Below are positions 36,093-47,076 of a stretch of DNA of 64,000 nt, piece after piece. Every line of letters begins with the position of its first letter. Within the stretch, counting starts at the first letter, position 1. A program made the position numbers and the translations under genes. Where the stretch lies: the NCBI RefSeq assembly GCF_009765375.1, contig NZ_VTOK01000003.1, forward strand, positions 62,001 through 126,000. Direction: 5' to 3'. The notes under the pieces are model-generated. The model made no database searches. It was not told where the DNA came from and was given only the letters and a program-made list of their open reading frames with translations. This DNA comes from Alteribacillus sp. YIM 98480. Its GTDB lineage: Bacteria > Bacillota > Bacilli > Bacillales > Marinococcaceae.

Positions 36093-36250
36093 AAGAAAAG
36101 CGCAAGCGCCTTGCTCACGAGCGACAACTCCTGGAGGGGCGGCATATGGAAAGCTGATCTTTGCTTTCCATTGTCGAACCGAAGGAATCTCGAGCGAGTA
36201 GGTGCTTGCGCTAGACATGTAAAACGCCAACTATTTATCATTTCTTCCCT
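36093..36250 (+). repeat. Interspersed repeat family 1, copy 4
   Basis: Full-length copy immediately upstream of the SR1 control region. A separate TTTCTTACC block, like the right end of the element, abuts its left end (36081-36089), as if it inserted beside an older remnant. Confidence 0.9.
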
Positions 36251-36254
36251 TTTT

Positions 36255-36284
36255 AAAAAAACTGACTTACACAGGTAAGTCAGT
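36255..36284 (-). terminator. Terminator of the GAF-like gene
   Basis: A perfect 10-bp stem ACTGACTTAC/GTAAGTCAGT with a 4-nt loop and a T run on the minus strand. Confidence 0.85.
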
Positions 36285-36310
36285 CATCTTTATGAACGAT
36301 AATTTTTATT

Positions 36311-36748
36311 TTATGTTAAGAAATCAGCTGATGCCGCTCCTAAAAAACGGCTTACTTCATTTAAAAATGCAACATCTTCTTCTTGCATGACATAACGTTC
36401 GGGCCGGACTTTTAATACTAAAATACCTTTTAAAAGGGAGCTTAAATAAAAAGGAACAAATAAGTACGTACTGTCTATCGTAAAATAAGAAGTAGTTTTC
36501 CCATGAATGGCGCAATGAACTACCGGGCTTTCCTGCAACGTTACAACCTTTTCTTGTTCCTTTTCATGTAGTGTAATGACATGAAAATGATCCCAATTGT
36601 TTTCGTATATCGCAGTCATTTCACAAAAGTTCCATTTAAATTCAAATGTTTGTAATACTTTTATATAAAAGTCATGCAGTGAGACAGCCACGTCTGGGGC
36701 CCGGCCAACTTCCATTCTCATTTCATCCAGAAATTCTGACTTATTCAT
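36311..36748 (-). CDS. Hypothetical protein, GAF-domain-like
   Basis: A 145-residue cytoplasmic protein without signal peptide. Alternating strands and helices (ITLHEKEQEKVVTLQES, TYLFVPFYLSSLLKGILVLK, EEDVAFLNEVSRFLGAASAD) look like a small GAF-type sensor domain, but ligand residues cannot be named. ATG 36748 is 5 nt after GGGGGGAG. It follows the deacetylase lipoprotein by 21 bp and ends in a strong terminator, so the two form an operon. Confidence 0.6.
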   Translation of the reverse strand: MNKSEFLDEMRMEVGRAPDVAVSLHDFYIKVLQTFEFKWNFCEMTAIYENNWDHFHVITLHEKEQEKVVTLQESPVVHCAIHGKTTSYFTIDSTYLFVPFYLSSLLKGILVLKVRPERYVMQEEDVAFLNEVSRFLGAASADFLT

Positions 36749-36769
36749 GTCACTCCCCCCAATTATCAC

Positions 36770-37606
36770 CTACTGTTCAATCTCACCGGGGTGAATAAAT
36801 CCATACCCTTTCTCCCGAAAACCTTCAATTATGCTAGGAAGAGCTTCTTTCGTCCATTCTCTATCGTGCATTAGCAAATTAGCTCCATTTTTCAGCAATT
36901 CTGTATCTACCATAATGTCGGCCAGAGAATCAGCCTCCATATACCCTTCTTCCCAATCATAGCCATACGTCCAATTCATCCATATCATTTCTTCTTCTTT
37001 TAATATCTCTTTTGAATGGTCCGTGTTTATACCAAACGGCGCTCTAAAGAAAGCAGGTCTTTCACCGGTTATATCTTCAATTAAATCATTTAAATCATGA
37101 ATCTCTTTTAACGTTTCTTGTTCTGAAATGGTATTTAAAGAAACATGATTCATTGTATGGTTCCCTATTTCAAAACCTAAATCATGAATTGCTTTTAAAT
37201 CTTCTCTCCCTTGTTCGTCCTGTAAAAAGTGGCCATTCACAAAAAAGATTGCTGGTACATCTTCTTCTTTTAACGTTTCTGCCATTTCAAGACTGTAAGA
37301 ATCCGGGGCATCGTCAATGGTAATCAAAACATTACGATTTTCTGCATCATCAATCGGCTGCAAGGACCAATCACTTTCTCGTAATTGATACTTAGGTTCG
37401 TGTTCTTTATTATTTGTTTCTTCTATTGTTTCAACATTTTCAGTATCATTAGTGTCTTCGTCTTTTGATGATTCTTCTTGTTTCGACTGGTTGTCTGCTT
37501 CTTCTTTCTCTAGTTCTATATCTTCTGGATTCGATGAAGTATCCTCCGATTGAAAGCTGCAAGCAGTCAACAGCAAAATTACCCCCAATGGTAAAAGTGC
37601 TTTCAA
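36770..37606 (-). CDS. Polysaccharide deacetylase lipoprotein
   Basis: A 278-residue secreted lipoprotein: hydrophobic signal with lipobox LLTAC (Cys16), then a ~60-residue, very acidic linker (Glu, Asp, Asn, Ser), then a NodB-type deacetylase domain. Metal and catalytic motifs are TIDDAPD, GNHTMNH and FRAPFG. It should remove acetyl groups from peptidoglycan or another polymer at the outer face of the membrane. The first NodB Asp motif reads DDAPD instead of the common DDGP(Y/W). Start TTG 37606 after AGGGGG. First gene of a two-gene operon. Confidence 0.88.
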   Translation of the reverse strand: MKALLPLGVILLLTACSFQSEDTSSNPEDIELEKEEADNQSKQEESSKDEDTNDTENVETIEETNNKEHEPKYQLRESDWSLQPIDDAENRNVLITIDDAPDSYSLEMAETLKEEDVPAIFFVNGHFLQDEQGREDLKAIHDLGFEIGNHTMNHVSLNTISEQETLKEIHDLNDLIEDITGERPAFFRAPFGINTDHSKEILKEEEMIWMNWTYGYDWEEGYMEADSLADIMVDTELLKNGANLLMHDREWTKEALPSIIEGFREKGYGFIHPGEIEQ

Positions 37607-37725
37607 TCCTATTCCCCCTTCAATTTCCCTTTTTCTATCATACCAAAAATGTTAAAAATACGGGGTAAAAAATGGAAAAAATATAATTATATTTATAATG
37701 ATATGAAATTTCCTCATTACCGTTC

Positions 37726-37868
37726 AATTTTCGCTTCAGGCGGACGCTTTCACCCTCGTGGGACAAGCGCGACATCTACTCCAACTCCCTTTGTTCGTTA
37801 TCGTAGTGTCTTCTTTGCCGCAGGCTTGGCTTCAGCCCGCAGGAGTCGCCGCCTTCCGCTACAATCGA
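37726..37868 (+). repeat. Interspersed repeat of a third type, single copy
   Basis: The 610-bp gap before the BCCT gene contains a GC-richer block running from TTCGCTTCAGGCGGACGC to GCAGGAGTCGCCGCC and then TTCCGCTACAATC, clearly unlike the AT-rich flanks. I recall very similar blocks in intergenic regions of many Bacillaceae. Only one copy is in this window, so repeat status rests on memory. Confidence 0.5.
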
Positions 37869-38216
37869 TATAATATTCGTCTTTGATAATCAAAATAGCA
37901 CTTATGAAATTGATTCAATGCCATGTGTATTTCTTTCGTATCACTTCTTCCATCATATAAATAGTCTTTTCTTCTCATTTTCTGATTAGTATAATGTTTT
38001 GGTGGGTATATAAAGTTGTTAGACGTTTCTGTTGATTCCCGCTCCTGTCATGTTATAATGTCCTTTGTGGTTTTTTCAGGTATCATACAGTATGCTTTCA
38101 CAAATAATAAAGCATATTGGTTGTAGTGAAGAGAATCGAGTTTGTTCATTCTGACACATAAAAATTATGAACTAATTAGAGACCTTAATTCAAAGGAAAG
38201 GTGGTTTTCGCTTGAG

Positions 38217-39821
38217 ATGAGAAAGTTAACACCTGTTTTTTACATTTCATTCGTCATTGCTTTACTTTTCATCATATGGGGCATTATCGCTCCTGATAAT
38301 GTTGAAAATGTACTAGGTAACGTACAAGCCGTTATTTCTGAACAACTCGGATGGTTTTACCTGTTATCTGCAACGGCATTCGTCATTTTTGCTATCTACC
38401 TTATTTTTAGTCCATATGGCAAAATTAAATTAGGTAAACCTGATGAGAAGCCGGAGTATAACTACTTTACTTGGTTTGCTTTTCTCTTCACTGCTGGTAT
38501 GGGGATCGGCCTTGTATTCTGGGGCGTAGCGGAGCCTCTTTACCACTACTATGGACCACCTACTGGTGAACCTGAAAGTGACGCAGCTGCAGCGGATGCC
38601 CTTCGTTATTCATTCTTCCACTGGGGTATTCACCCTTGGGCAATCTACGCTATTGTTGCATTATCACTAGCTTATTTTAAATTTCGCCATGACGCACCAG
38701 GTGTAATCAGTGCTGCACTTCGCCCGGTATTTGGTGATAAAGTGGACGGCCCTATTGGTACATTAATTAATGTATTAGTTGTTTTTGCTACTATTTTTGG
38801 TGTGGCTACATCTCTTGGTTTCGGTGCTGCCCAGGTTACTGGCGGTCTTAGTCACTCCTTTGGCTTTATATCAAATAACATTGGAACACAAATAATCGTT
38901 ATTGGTATCATCACGGTCCTTTATCTTATTTCAGCGGGAACAGGGTTAAACCGTGGTATTCGAATTCTTAGTATGACTAATATCGTTCTTGCAGTTGGTC
39001 TGATGCTATTCTTGCTTGTAGTAGGACCTACCGTATACATTTTTGATGTATTCACAACCACGCTCGGTAGTTACCTTCAAAACTTGCCAAGCATGAGTTT
39101 TAGCACGGCAACTTTTACCGGAGACAGAGACTGGCTCGAAAGCTGGACGATTTTCTATTGGGCATGGTGGATCGCATGGTCTCCATTTGTTGGTACTTTT
39201 ATTGCACGAGTATCCCGCGGGCGGACGATTCGTGAGTTTGTACTTGGAGTACTTGCCGTGCCAACGATTTTCGGTGCCATCTGGTTTTCTGTATTTGGCG
39301 CAACAGGTATATCTCTAGACAATGCGATGAACGGAATGCTGTATAGCGTAATGAGTGAACAAGGAGAAGAGATTGCTTTATTCTCATTACTAGAAAATTT
39401 CCCATTAGCGTCTATCATGATTACGCTAGCGATTTTGCTGATTGTTTCCTTCTTTGTTACATCTGCAGACTCTGCAACGTTCGTATTAGGGATGCAAACA
39501 ACAAACGGAAGCTTAAATCCTCCAACCTCTGTAAAAATGGTCTGGGGTGCGATTCAGTCTTCTGCAGCAGCTGTTCTATTGTATTTTGGCGGACTTGCAG
39601 GTCTTGAAATGGCGATGATTATTGCAGCGTTGCCATTCACTTTTGTGATGTTGTTAATGGTTGTATCTATTTTCAAAGCACTGAAAAGCGAACGGCATAT
39701 TTTGCAAACGGATAGAGCTGCTGTTCAAGCCGAACGCAATCGCCTTCGTGAAGAAAAAGAACGCTTAAAAAAAGAAAAAGAAGAGTTGAAAAAACAAGTG
39801 AAGTCTCCTAAAAATCGGTAA
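38217..39821 (+). CDS. opuD: BCCT family transporter (glycine betaine, OpuD-like)
   Basis: Sodium-coupled uptake of a compatible solute such as glycine betaine. The 534-residue chain has about twelve membrane helices and the BCCT motifs GMGIGLVFWGVAEPLYHY and YWAWWIAWSPFVGTFIARVS; SADSATFVLGM closes the core. A highly charged C-terminal helix (RNRLREEKERLKKEKEELKK) is the usual osmosensing tail. ATG 38217 fits the family start (MRKLTPVFYISF) and lies 12 nt after AGGTGG; a TTG at 38142 would add a polar leader without homology. A gene for salt stress, alone in its transcript. Confidence 0.93.
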   Translation: MRKLTPVFYISFVIALLFIIWGIIAPDNVENVLGNVQAVISEQLGWFYLLSATAFVIFAIYLIFSPYGKIKLGKPDEKPEYNYFTWFAFLFTAGMGIGLVFWGVAEPLYHYYGPPTGEPESDAAAADALRYSFFHWGIHPWAIYAIVALSLAYFKFRHDAPGVISAALRPVFGDKVDGPIGTLINVLVVFATIFGVATSLGFGAAQVTGGLSHSFGFISNNIGTQIIVIGIITVLYLISAGTGLNRGIRILSMTNIVLAVGLMLFLLVVGPTVYIFDVFTTTLGSYLQNLPSMSFSTATFTGDRDWLESWTIFYWAWWIAWSPFVGTFIARVSRGRTIREFVLGVLAVPTIFGAIWFSVFGATGISLDNAMNGMLYSVMSEQGEEIALFSLLENFPLASIMITLAILLIVSFFVTSADSATFVLGMQTTNGSLNPPTSVKMVWGAIQSSAAAVLLYFGGLAGLEMAMIIAALPFTFVMLLMVVSIFKALKSERHILQTDRAAVQAERNRLREEKERLKKEKEELKKQVKSPKNR

Positions 39822-39827
39822 TTCCTG

Positions 39828-39871
39828 AAACCCTCTTTGGTTGTTAACACAATCATAGAGGGTTTATTTTT
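39828..39871 (+). terminator. Terminator of the BCCT gene
   Basis: AAACCCTCT pairs with AGAGGGTTT and is followed by ATTTTT. The remaining interval to 40324 holds a short fragment like repeat family 2 (about 40050-40076) and no gene. Confidence 0.75.
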
Positions 39872-40324
39872 AGACTGATACGTTTATTAGATATTTTAAT
39901 GGTGAATAGTCGATTGGATAGTAAGTCATCTCTTCCAGCTGGATTGCAAACCAGGTAGCCCCTCGTCTTTGGCTCAGCTAACATTTTATTCTCCATGCTT
40001 CATACTTATGTCTCATATTCAACTTTCCTGCGCCTATTTTACACTCTTTTAAAAAACTCGGTTTGCCGCACAGATGAAAAATTTTGGGTCTTTATATGGG
40101 ATAAATATAAGGGCTAGTCCCAATTTTTGATCCGTTATTACTGTTTACCCCCACGGACGTTTATTCCGCTATAGACGATATATATGGTTCAGAGGATATT
40201 TATTTTTGTTGTCATAACGATGGTATTGCTTGATTTTGAGGTGACTCCCACAAGTTTTTAAATCATACCGTTTCCACCGCCTCGTTACTATACCGCCAAG
40301 ATTTTTTAAACTTTCTCTACATCA

Positions 40325-40353
40325 AAAAAGTGCCCTCCTTATATGGAGGACAC
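40325..40353 (-). terminator. Terminator of the pdh operon
   Basis: Minus strand AAGTGTCCTCC pairs with GGAGGGCACTT (one wobble) around ATATAA, followed by TTTT. Confidence 0.8.
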
Positions 40354-40374
40354 TTCTCAGTTCATTTGATTCCA

Positions 40375-41790
40375 TTATTTTGTAATATGAATAGGTGTTC
40401 CCAGTGCAACTTCTGCTGTTTCCATTGTAATCTCGCCTAAGGTTGGATGCGCATGAATAGTCATGGCCAGATCTTCAGCAGTCATTCCTGCTTCAATTGC
40501 AAGACCTGCTTCTGCTATCATATCAGAAGCATTTGGACCTGCGATTTGTGCGCCAATGACAAGTCCATCTTCTTTACGAGTAACCAGTTTCATAAAGCCT
40601 TCGGAATCGTTAAGTGAAAGAGCTCTTCCGTTAGCTTGGAATGGGAATTTCGCGCCGACAACATCATATCCTGCTTCTTTCGCATCGCTTTCCGTGTACC
40701 CCACGCTAGCTAGTTCTGGTTCTGCAAACACGACCATCGGAATCGCTAAGTAGTCAATTTCGGAAGCTTCACCAGAAATTGCTTCTGCTGCAATTTTACC
40801 TTCATAAGAAGCTTTGTGTGCAAGCTGCGGTCCATCGATGATATCACCGATTGCATAAATGTTTTTATTACCTGTTCTGCATTGCTTGTCAACATTGATT
40901 AAGCCATTGTCCCCAATTTCAACACCGATTTGTTCTAGACCAAGTTCATCGGTATTTGGCTTACGTCCTACTGATACAAGTACATAATCTGCGTCAAACG
41001 TTTTTTCTTTTCCTTTAACTTCAGCTTTAATTTGAACGCCATTGTCTGTTTCTTCAACGGATTGAGCAAATGCTTGTGTTTCGAACTTCACGCCATTTTT
41101 CTTTAAACGGCGTTGTACAAGCTGTGCCATTTGTTTTTCAAAGCCGCCAAGGATACGTTTTTCACCTTCAAGCACCGTTACTTCTGAACCGAGGTTTGAA
41201 TACGCCCCAGCAAGTTCAATTCCAATGTAGCCGCCGCCAATCACCACCAGCTTTTCAGGAATTTCTTCAAGGTCAAGTGCACCAGTGGAGCTGATAACAC
41301 GGCTGCTGTATTTAAAGTTTGGAAGTTCGATTGGACGAGATCCAGTAGCAACGATACAATTTTTAAACTTATACGTTTGAGAATTATATTCATCCGTTGA
41401 TACTTTCACGGAATTTTCATCGGAAAAGTACGCTTCTCCTTGAACAATATTTACGTTGTTTCCTTTAAGGAGTCCTTGAACACCGCCAGTCAATTTTTTC
41501 ACTACTCCGGCTTTCCATTCTTGGACTTTAGAAAAATCTACGTTTACATTTTCAGCTGTGATCCCCATTTCTTCTCCGCCAGATTTTGCTTCATGTGCAC
41601 GATGTCCTGCTTGGATAAGCGCTTTAGAAGGAATACATCCGACATTTAAACAAACACCGCCGATACTTCCTTTTTCTACAATCGTTACTTTTTGTCCTAG
41701 CTGAGCTGCTCGAATTGCCGCAACATAGCCCCCCGGACCTGAACCTATAATTAGCGTATCCACTTCTTCTGCAAAATCTCCAACTACCAT
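40375..41790 (-). CDS. pdhD: Dihydrolipoyl dehydrogenase (E3)
   Basis: FAD/NAD disulfide reductase of 471 residues that reoxidises the lipoyl group of the pyruvate dehydrogenase complex. FAD motif [15 protein letters not shown], redox-active cysteines in [15 protein letters not shown] (Cys-x4-Cys), NAD motif [11 protein letters not shown], and C-terminal HAHPTLGE with the His-Glu pair. ATG 41790 follows GGAGGGG and lies 2 bp after pdhC. Last gene of the operon. Confidence 0.97.
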   Translation of the reverse strand: MVVGDFAEEVDTLIIGSGPGGYVAAIRAAQLGQKVTIVEKGSIGGVCLNVGCIPSKALIQAGHRAHEAKSGGEEMGITAENVNVDFSKVQEWKAGVVKKLTGGVQGLLKGNNVNIVQGEAYFSDENSVKVSTDEYNSQTYKFKNCIVATGSRPIELPNFKYSSRVISSTGALDLEEIPEKLVVIGGGYIGIELAGAYSNLGSEVTVLEGEKRILGGFEKQMAQLVQRRLKKNGVKFETQAFAQSVEETDNGVQIKAEVKGKEKTFDADYVLVSVGRKPNTDELGLEQIGVEIGDNGLINVDKQCRTGNKNIYAIGDIIDGPQLAHKASYEGKIAAEAISGEASEIDYLAIPMVVFAEPELASVGYTESDAKEAGYDVVGAKFPFQANGRALSLNDSEGFMKLVTRKEDGLVIGAQIAGPNASDMIAEAGLAIEAGMTAEDLAMTIHAHPTLGEITMETAEVALGTPIHITK

Positions 41791-41792
41791 TC

Positions 41793-43079
41793 TTACCCCT
41801 CCATAACTAATAATTCTGGATCGTTTAATAAGCGTTTTACGTGGTTTAACGCATTTTGAGCTGTGACTCCATCAATCAGACGGTGGTCATAACTTAAGGA
41901 TAATGCAAGCATAGGTGCGATGACAACTTCTCCATCACGAACAACCGCTTTTTCTTCAATTCTTCCGATACCCAAAATTGCTACTTCTGGATGGTTAATA
42001 ACTGGTGTGAACCATTGACCTTGTGCGGAGCCTACATTTGAAATCGTGCAGGAACCGCCTTTCATTTCTTCAGAAGAAAGTTTGCCATCACGTGCTTTGC
42101 CTGCTAGCTGATTAATTTCATCTGCAAGCATAAAGATGGATTTGCGGTCTGCGTCTTTTACGACTGGAACAACAAGTCCTTGCTCGGTATCAGCAGCAAT
42201 ACCTACATTATAATACTTTTTGTACACGATTTCTTCATTTTCATCATCAATAGACGCATTCAATGCAGGGAATTCACGCAACGCAGAAGTCAACGCTTTT
42301 ACAACATAAGGCAAGTACGTAAGTTTGATATCTTTTTCTGCTGCTACTGGCTTAAACTTCTTACGATTAGCAACAAGGTTTGCTACATCTACTTCATCCA
42401 TGTGGGTTACGTGAGGTGCAGTTTGTTTAGAGTTCACCATTGCTTTTGCAATAGCTTTGCGAATGCCTTTCATCGGTACGCGCTCTTCAAGAGCACCTGT
42501 ATCTTGAGCAGCAGCTGGTGCAGATGTATCTTTTGATGCTTCATCTTTAGAAGCTGTATCTTCTGCCGCTTCTTGGCCGCCATCAAGATAAGCATCCACA
42601 TCCTCTTTTAATACACGGCCATTTTTGCCGCTTCCTTGCACTTTTTGAATAGCTATGCCTTTTTCACGTGCGTATTTACGAACAGATGGCATCGCAATAA
42701 CACGCTTGCCGTCATCTTCTTCAGCTGCAGGTGTTTCCTCTTTTTTCTCTTCTTCTTTCTTCTCAGAAGTTTCTTGTTTTTCTTCCTGCTTTTCTTCTTT
42801 TTCGGAATCGTCTCCGCTTTCTTCTTCCGGAGTATCTTCGCTTCCGTCATCGATGGTTAAAATAACATCGCCTACTACGGCAGTTGTTCCTTCATCTACT
42901 TTTACATCTTTAACGGTACCTTCTACTGGAGAAGGAATCTCAACTACTGCTTTGTCGTTTTGCACTTCACAAAGTGTATCGTCTTCTTGTACGCTATCTC
43001 CAGGCTTTACAAACCATTTAACAATTTCACCTTCATGAATACCTTCACCAATATCTGGAAGTTTGAATTCGAAAGCCAC
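41793..43079 (-). CDS. pdhC: Dihydrolipoamide acetyltransferase (E2)
   Basis: Core of the pyruvate dehydrogenase complex, 428 residues. One lipoyl domain (about 1-80, lipoyl Lys in [10 protein letters not shown]), an acidic, Glu/Lys-rich linker (about 80-125), the E1/E3-binding domain ([25 protein letters not shown]), an Ala-rich linker, and the catalytic domain with SYDHRLIDG. The start is GTG 43079, 8 nt after AAAGGAGG; an overlapping ATG is out of frame. A 14-bp perfect hairpin separates it from pdhB. Confidence 0.96.
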   Translation of the reverse strand: MAFEFKLPDIGEGIHEGEIVKWFVKPGDSVQEDDTLCEVQNDKAVVEIPSPVEGTVKDVKVDEGTTAVVGDVILTIDDGSEDTPEEESGDDSEKEEKQEEKQETSEKKEEEKKEETPAAEEDDGKRVIAMPSVRKYAREKGIAIQKVQGSGKNGRVLKEDVDAYLDGGQEAAEDTASKDEASKDTSAPAAAQDTGALEERVPMKGIRKAIAKAMVNSKQTAPHVTHMDEVDVANLVANRKKFKPVAAEKDIKLTYLPYVVKALTSALREFPALNASIDDENEEIVYKKYYNVGIAADTEQGLVVPVVKDADRKSIFMLADEINQLAGKARDGKLSSEEMKGGSCTISNVGSAQGQWFTPVINHPEVAILGIGRIEEKAVVRDGEVVIAPMLALSLSYDHRLIDGVTAQNALNHVKRLLNDPELLVMEG

Positions 43080-43138
43080 TTCATTTGCCTCCTTTATTTG
43101 TCTCAATCTTGTTGCTTATCCATATCGAACATACTAAG

Positions 43139-43178
43139 AGACTGAAAAAGAAACGGTTCATTGCTTCTTTTTCAGTCT
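43139..43178 (-). promoter_or_regulatory. Intra-operon hairpin between pdhB and pdhC
   Basis: AGACTGAAAAAGAA (43139-43152) and TTCTTTTTCAGTCT (43165-43178) are perfect inverted repeats with a 12-nt loop. No T run follows on the minus strand, so mRNA processing or segment stability is likelier than termination. Confidence 0.75.
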
Positions 43179-43197
43179 AAATCCTATTTAAGCAACA

Positions 43198-44175
43198 TTA
43201 GAAATTAATTACTGTTTTTGCCCGTTCTACAACGTCTTTGTGATCTGGCAACCATACATCTTCTGCTGCTGCAAATGGATATACGGTGTCTGGTGCAGTG
43301 ACACGCAGTACAGGAGCTTCTAAGTGCAAGATAGCATTATCGTTGATGTCGGCTACAACACTTGCTCCAACACCAGCTTGTTTTTGTGCTTCTTGAACGA
43401 CAATAGCACGGTTCGTCTTTTTCACTGACTCAACAACTGTATCCATATCAAGCGGACTTACGGTACGAAGGTCAATCACTTCTGCTTCAATACCTTCTTC
43501 GGCTAGTTCTTCTGCAGCTTTCAGTGACGTATGCACCATGGCTCCATATGTCACGATTGTAAGGTCTTTCCCTTCTCTTTTAATATCTGCTTTTCCAATT
43601 TCAATTGTATACTCTTCTTCTGGTACTTCTTCCCGGAAGGAACGATACAATTTCATATGCTCTAAGAAAATAACTGGGTCATTGTCACGGATAGATGCAA
43701 GTAACAGTCCTTTTGCATCATAAGGTGTAGAAGGAATGACCACTTTTAGACCTGGCGCTTGCGCCATCAATCCTTCAAGGTTGTCAGCATGAAGCTCAGG
43801 TGTTTTCACACCGCCTCCAAACGGAGAACGAACGGTAATTGGTGAATGATAATGTCCGCCGGAACGATAACGCATACGCGCCATTTGGCCGGCAACTCCA
43901 TCCATTGTTTCAAATACGAAACCGAAGAACTGAATTTCCATAACCGGACGAAACCCTGTTAAACCAAGTCCTATTGCTAGACCGCTTATTCCTGATTCTG
44001 CAAGCGGTGTATCAAAAACTCGTTCTTCCCCAAATTCTTCCTGAAGTCCATCTGTGGCCCGGAATACTCCACCATTTTGTCCAACGTCTTCACCGAAAAC
44101 AAGAACATTCTCGTCGTTTTTCAGCTCCGTACGCATCGCATCAGTTATTGCTTGAATCATTGTCATTTGCGCCAT
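43198..44175 (-). CDS. pdhB: Pyruvate dehydrogenase E1 component, beta subunit
   Basis: A 325-residue thiamine-diphosphate enzyme subunit that pairs with Pdh[58 protein letters not shown] and the C-terminal [10 protein letters not shown] are family segments. It begins 3 bp after pdhA with its ribosome site inside that gene. Together with E2 and E3 it converts pyruvate to acetyl-CoA, the link to the TCA cycle and the fatty-acid genes. Confidence 0.97.
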   Translation of the reverse strand: MAQMTMIQAITDAMRTELKNDENVLVFGEDVGQNGGVFRATDGLQEEFGEERVFDTPLAESGISGLAIGLGLTGFRPVMEIQFFGFVFETMDGVAGQMARMRYRSGGHYHSPITVRSPFGGGVKTPELHADNLEGLMAQAPGLKVVIPSTPYDAKGLLLASIRDNDPVIFLEHMKLYRSFREEVPEEEYTIEIGKADIKREGKDLTIVTYGAMVHTSLKAAEELAEEGIEAEVIDLRTVSPLDMDTVVESVKKTNRAIVVQEAQKQAGVGASVVADINDNAILHLEAPVLRVTAPDTVYPFAAAEDVWLPDHKDVVERAKTVINF

Positions 44176-44178
44176 AGC

Positions 44179-45270
<1,092 letters not shown>

Positions 45271-45458
45271 TCACCTCTTCCTTTCTTTCCGTGGTTGAAT
45301 ATGCTGGCTTGTGATTTAACACTATATTGAGAAAGAGAACCAGTTTATGAAATACTAACCCTTCAAACATCCCGGTCTCTTACCATCACCATTAGCTAAA
45401 CAATGAATCCATTGTTCTGCCGTTTACTTACAAACCTTAGGGTAACCAGATACCGCAG

Positions 45459-45481
45459 AAAACATCAATTTTTGATGTTTT
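45459..45481 (-). promoter_or_regulatory. Hairpin in the pdhA leader
   Basis: AAAACATCAA and TTGATGTTTT form a perfect 10-bp stem with a 3-nt loop, within the transcribed leader about 195 nt before pdhA. Confidence 0.5.
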
Positions 45482-45604
45482 ACTTACCTTTTATCTTCAT
45501 ATTACCCTTCACCACTTATCAATAATCAATTGACTTTATTAACAGTTTTCAGATTCTGTTTCACTTATGCTTATATAAAAATGAAACAACCCTGCCCACT
45601 GATA

Positions 45605-45634
45605 AGAATATACTAAAACAAAAAGATTCGTCAA
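45605..45634 (-). promoter_or_regulatory. Predicted sigma-A promoter of pdhA
   Basis: Minus strand TTGACG (45629-45634), with TATATT at 16 nt or TATTCT at 18 nt. A short inverted repeat CTTAAA/TTTAAG lies just upstream. Confidence 0.5.
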
Positions 45635-45800
45635 TCCTTTTTGCTTAAACGTTTTTAAGACTTTTCTCGTTTATTAATTATTGTATCATTTTAAATACTG
45701 TTATATATCATTCAACATTTTGCTATAAACAGGTTTTACGATTGTAAGCGTATTCACAAAAATTTCTTTCTTATAACACAAAATCATTCACTGAATTCTT

Positions 45801-45886
45801 AGAAAAAACTAGATTTGCCGCCAAGTCCTTATGGGCAGATACTGTTGGTTTTCTTATACGTTGAACCTTTAACATTGTTAAACTAA
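45801..45886 (+). repeat. Repeat family 2, copy B
   Basis: AAAAAACTAGATTTGCCGCC then AAGTCCTTATGG, TTTTCTTATACGTTGAACC and TTTAACATTGTTAAAC. The same order of blocks recurs at 46770 and 48128. Non-coding. Confidence 0.65.
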
Positions 45887-45892
45887 AAAATG

Positions 45893-45945
45893 AAAAAAGC
45901 TGCTAAAAAAGAGAGGGGATCTCTTCATTTAGCAGCTTTTCATAT
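45893..45945 (-). terminator. Terminator of ykyA
   Basis: AAAAGCTGCTAAA pairs with TTTAGCAGCTTTT around a loop that itself contains GAGA/TCTC pairing. T run on the minus side. Confidence 0.8.
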
Positions 45946-45959
45946 ACACGGGCTGTTCT

Positions 45960-46661
45960 TTATTCTTCTGTTTCTTCATCGTTATCCTGAGCAGACTCTT
46001 CTTGTTCAGAGGCTTCCGTTTGTATGTCTAGACCTGCAGCTTCGTAAAATGCTTGTTTGGCTTCGTTATATTCATCTGTATAATCATTAAACAAATTTCT
46101 GTTATCTATAACTTGTTGATACGCTTCATTTACTTCATCAATGTAGGTCTGTAATTCTTCAATAGACAAATCTTCCTTTGTGAAAGCTTCATATAGGGCA
46201 ATGTCATCACTTATTGCTGATTCGTAACTGTTATAAAGAGACTGATAAGCATTGTAGCGTTGATCCATCGCCTCTCGTACGGCGTCTGCTTCTTCTTCTA
46301 CACCTTCTACATTATTCATTTCTTCTTCACCTAGTTTATACTCTTCATATGCTTCTTCAATGCTTTCTTTTTCTTTATCTAATAGCTCTTTTCGTTCATC
46401 TGCATAGTTGATTGCTTCATCTGCAAGCTCTTCTATTTCTTCTAGATCCTCTGTCCCAAGCGAAAGCATTTCCTCATATATATTTTGTTCTTGTTCTTCT
46501 AATTCCATTAATGGCTCTTGTTGTTCTTCAAATGTCTCTTCTAAAGAAACCGCTTCTTCTAAATGAGAATATACACGTTCTTCTGGATTGTTTCCACATG
46601 CACTTAAAATGAATAAAATAATGGCAGCTAAAAAGAAAGTCTTTTTTTTATGTACCAGCAC
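45960..46661 (-). CDS. ykyA: YkyA-type cell-envelope lipoprotein
   Basis: A 233-residue lipoprotein with a signal peptide (KKKTFFLAAIILFILSAC, lipobox LSAC), followed by long, extremely acidic helices rich in Glu, Asp and Gln that should form coiled coils. YkyA is a putative cell-wall-binding lipoprotein upstream of pdhA in B. subtilis, and position and layout agree. The best start is GTG 46661, 8 nt after GGGGAGG, two codons inside the longest frame. Such acidity fits a salt-adapted surface proteome. Function unknown. Confidence 0.85.
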   Translation of the reverse strand: MLVHKKKTFFLAAIILFILSACGNNPEERVYSHLEEAVSLEETFEEQQEPLMELEEQEQNIYEEMLSLGTEDLEEIEELADEAINYADERKELLDKEKESIEEAYEEYKLGEEEMNNVEGVEEEADAVREAMDQRYNAYQSLYNSYESAISDDIALYEAFTKEDLSIEELQTYIDEVNEAYQQVIDNRNLFNDYTDEYNEAKQAFYEAAGLDIQTEASEQEESAQDNDEETEE

Positions 46662-46769
46662 GGTCATACCCTCCCCATTCTTAAACCGCTTTCAGTCGAA
46701 TATTGCTCCTTCGCATTTCCCATACTTTATTTACCCCACAATCATATAGCAATACACACACTAAATCAA

Positions 46770-46850
46770 TATTAGAGCTTATCACCGAGCCCTAATGGCT
46801 GCAGCCGTAATTTTGCTTATACTTTGATCCTTAAACATAGTTAAAGAATA
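46770..46850 (+). repeat. Repeat family 2, copy C
   Basis: CACCGAGCCCTAATGGCTGC, then TTTTGCTTATACTTTGATCC and TTAAACATAGTTAAAG: the same block order as the copies at 45801 and 48128. The rest of the gap 46662-47076 shows no gene. Confidence 0.6.
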
Positions 46851-47076
46851 AGAAAGCTGCTCCTCTCCTCATTTGAAGTTCGATCCACATACCGAACCTT
46901 CAACAATGAACGAAAAAGCATAAGATTTTTGGGTTTAATTGAATGTATGCTTATTTATTTTTCTTCATAACATCAACTTTTTTGGGTTTTTGCCCAGCCA
47001 CTTTATTTTTTTTTACATAAGGTATTAGGGAAATGCCCCATACAAGGCATTCCACGTTTAAAGGAGGGTATAAGCT

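Noticed and set aside
35553-36278. Several 70-120-codon frames over repeat copies 3 and 4 on both strands
   Set aside because: They recur because the repeat recurs; they have no ribosome sites and conflict with the SR1P frame and its terminator.
42655-43038. Ser-rich 127-codon frame opposite pdhC
   Set aside because: It is the complement of the acidic E2 linker; composition bias explains the open frame, and no ribosome site is present.
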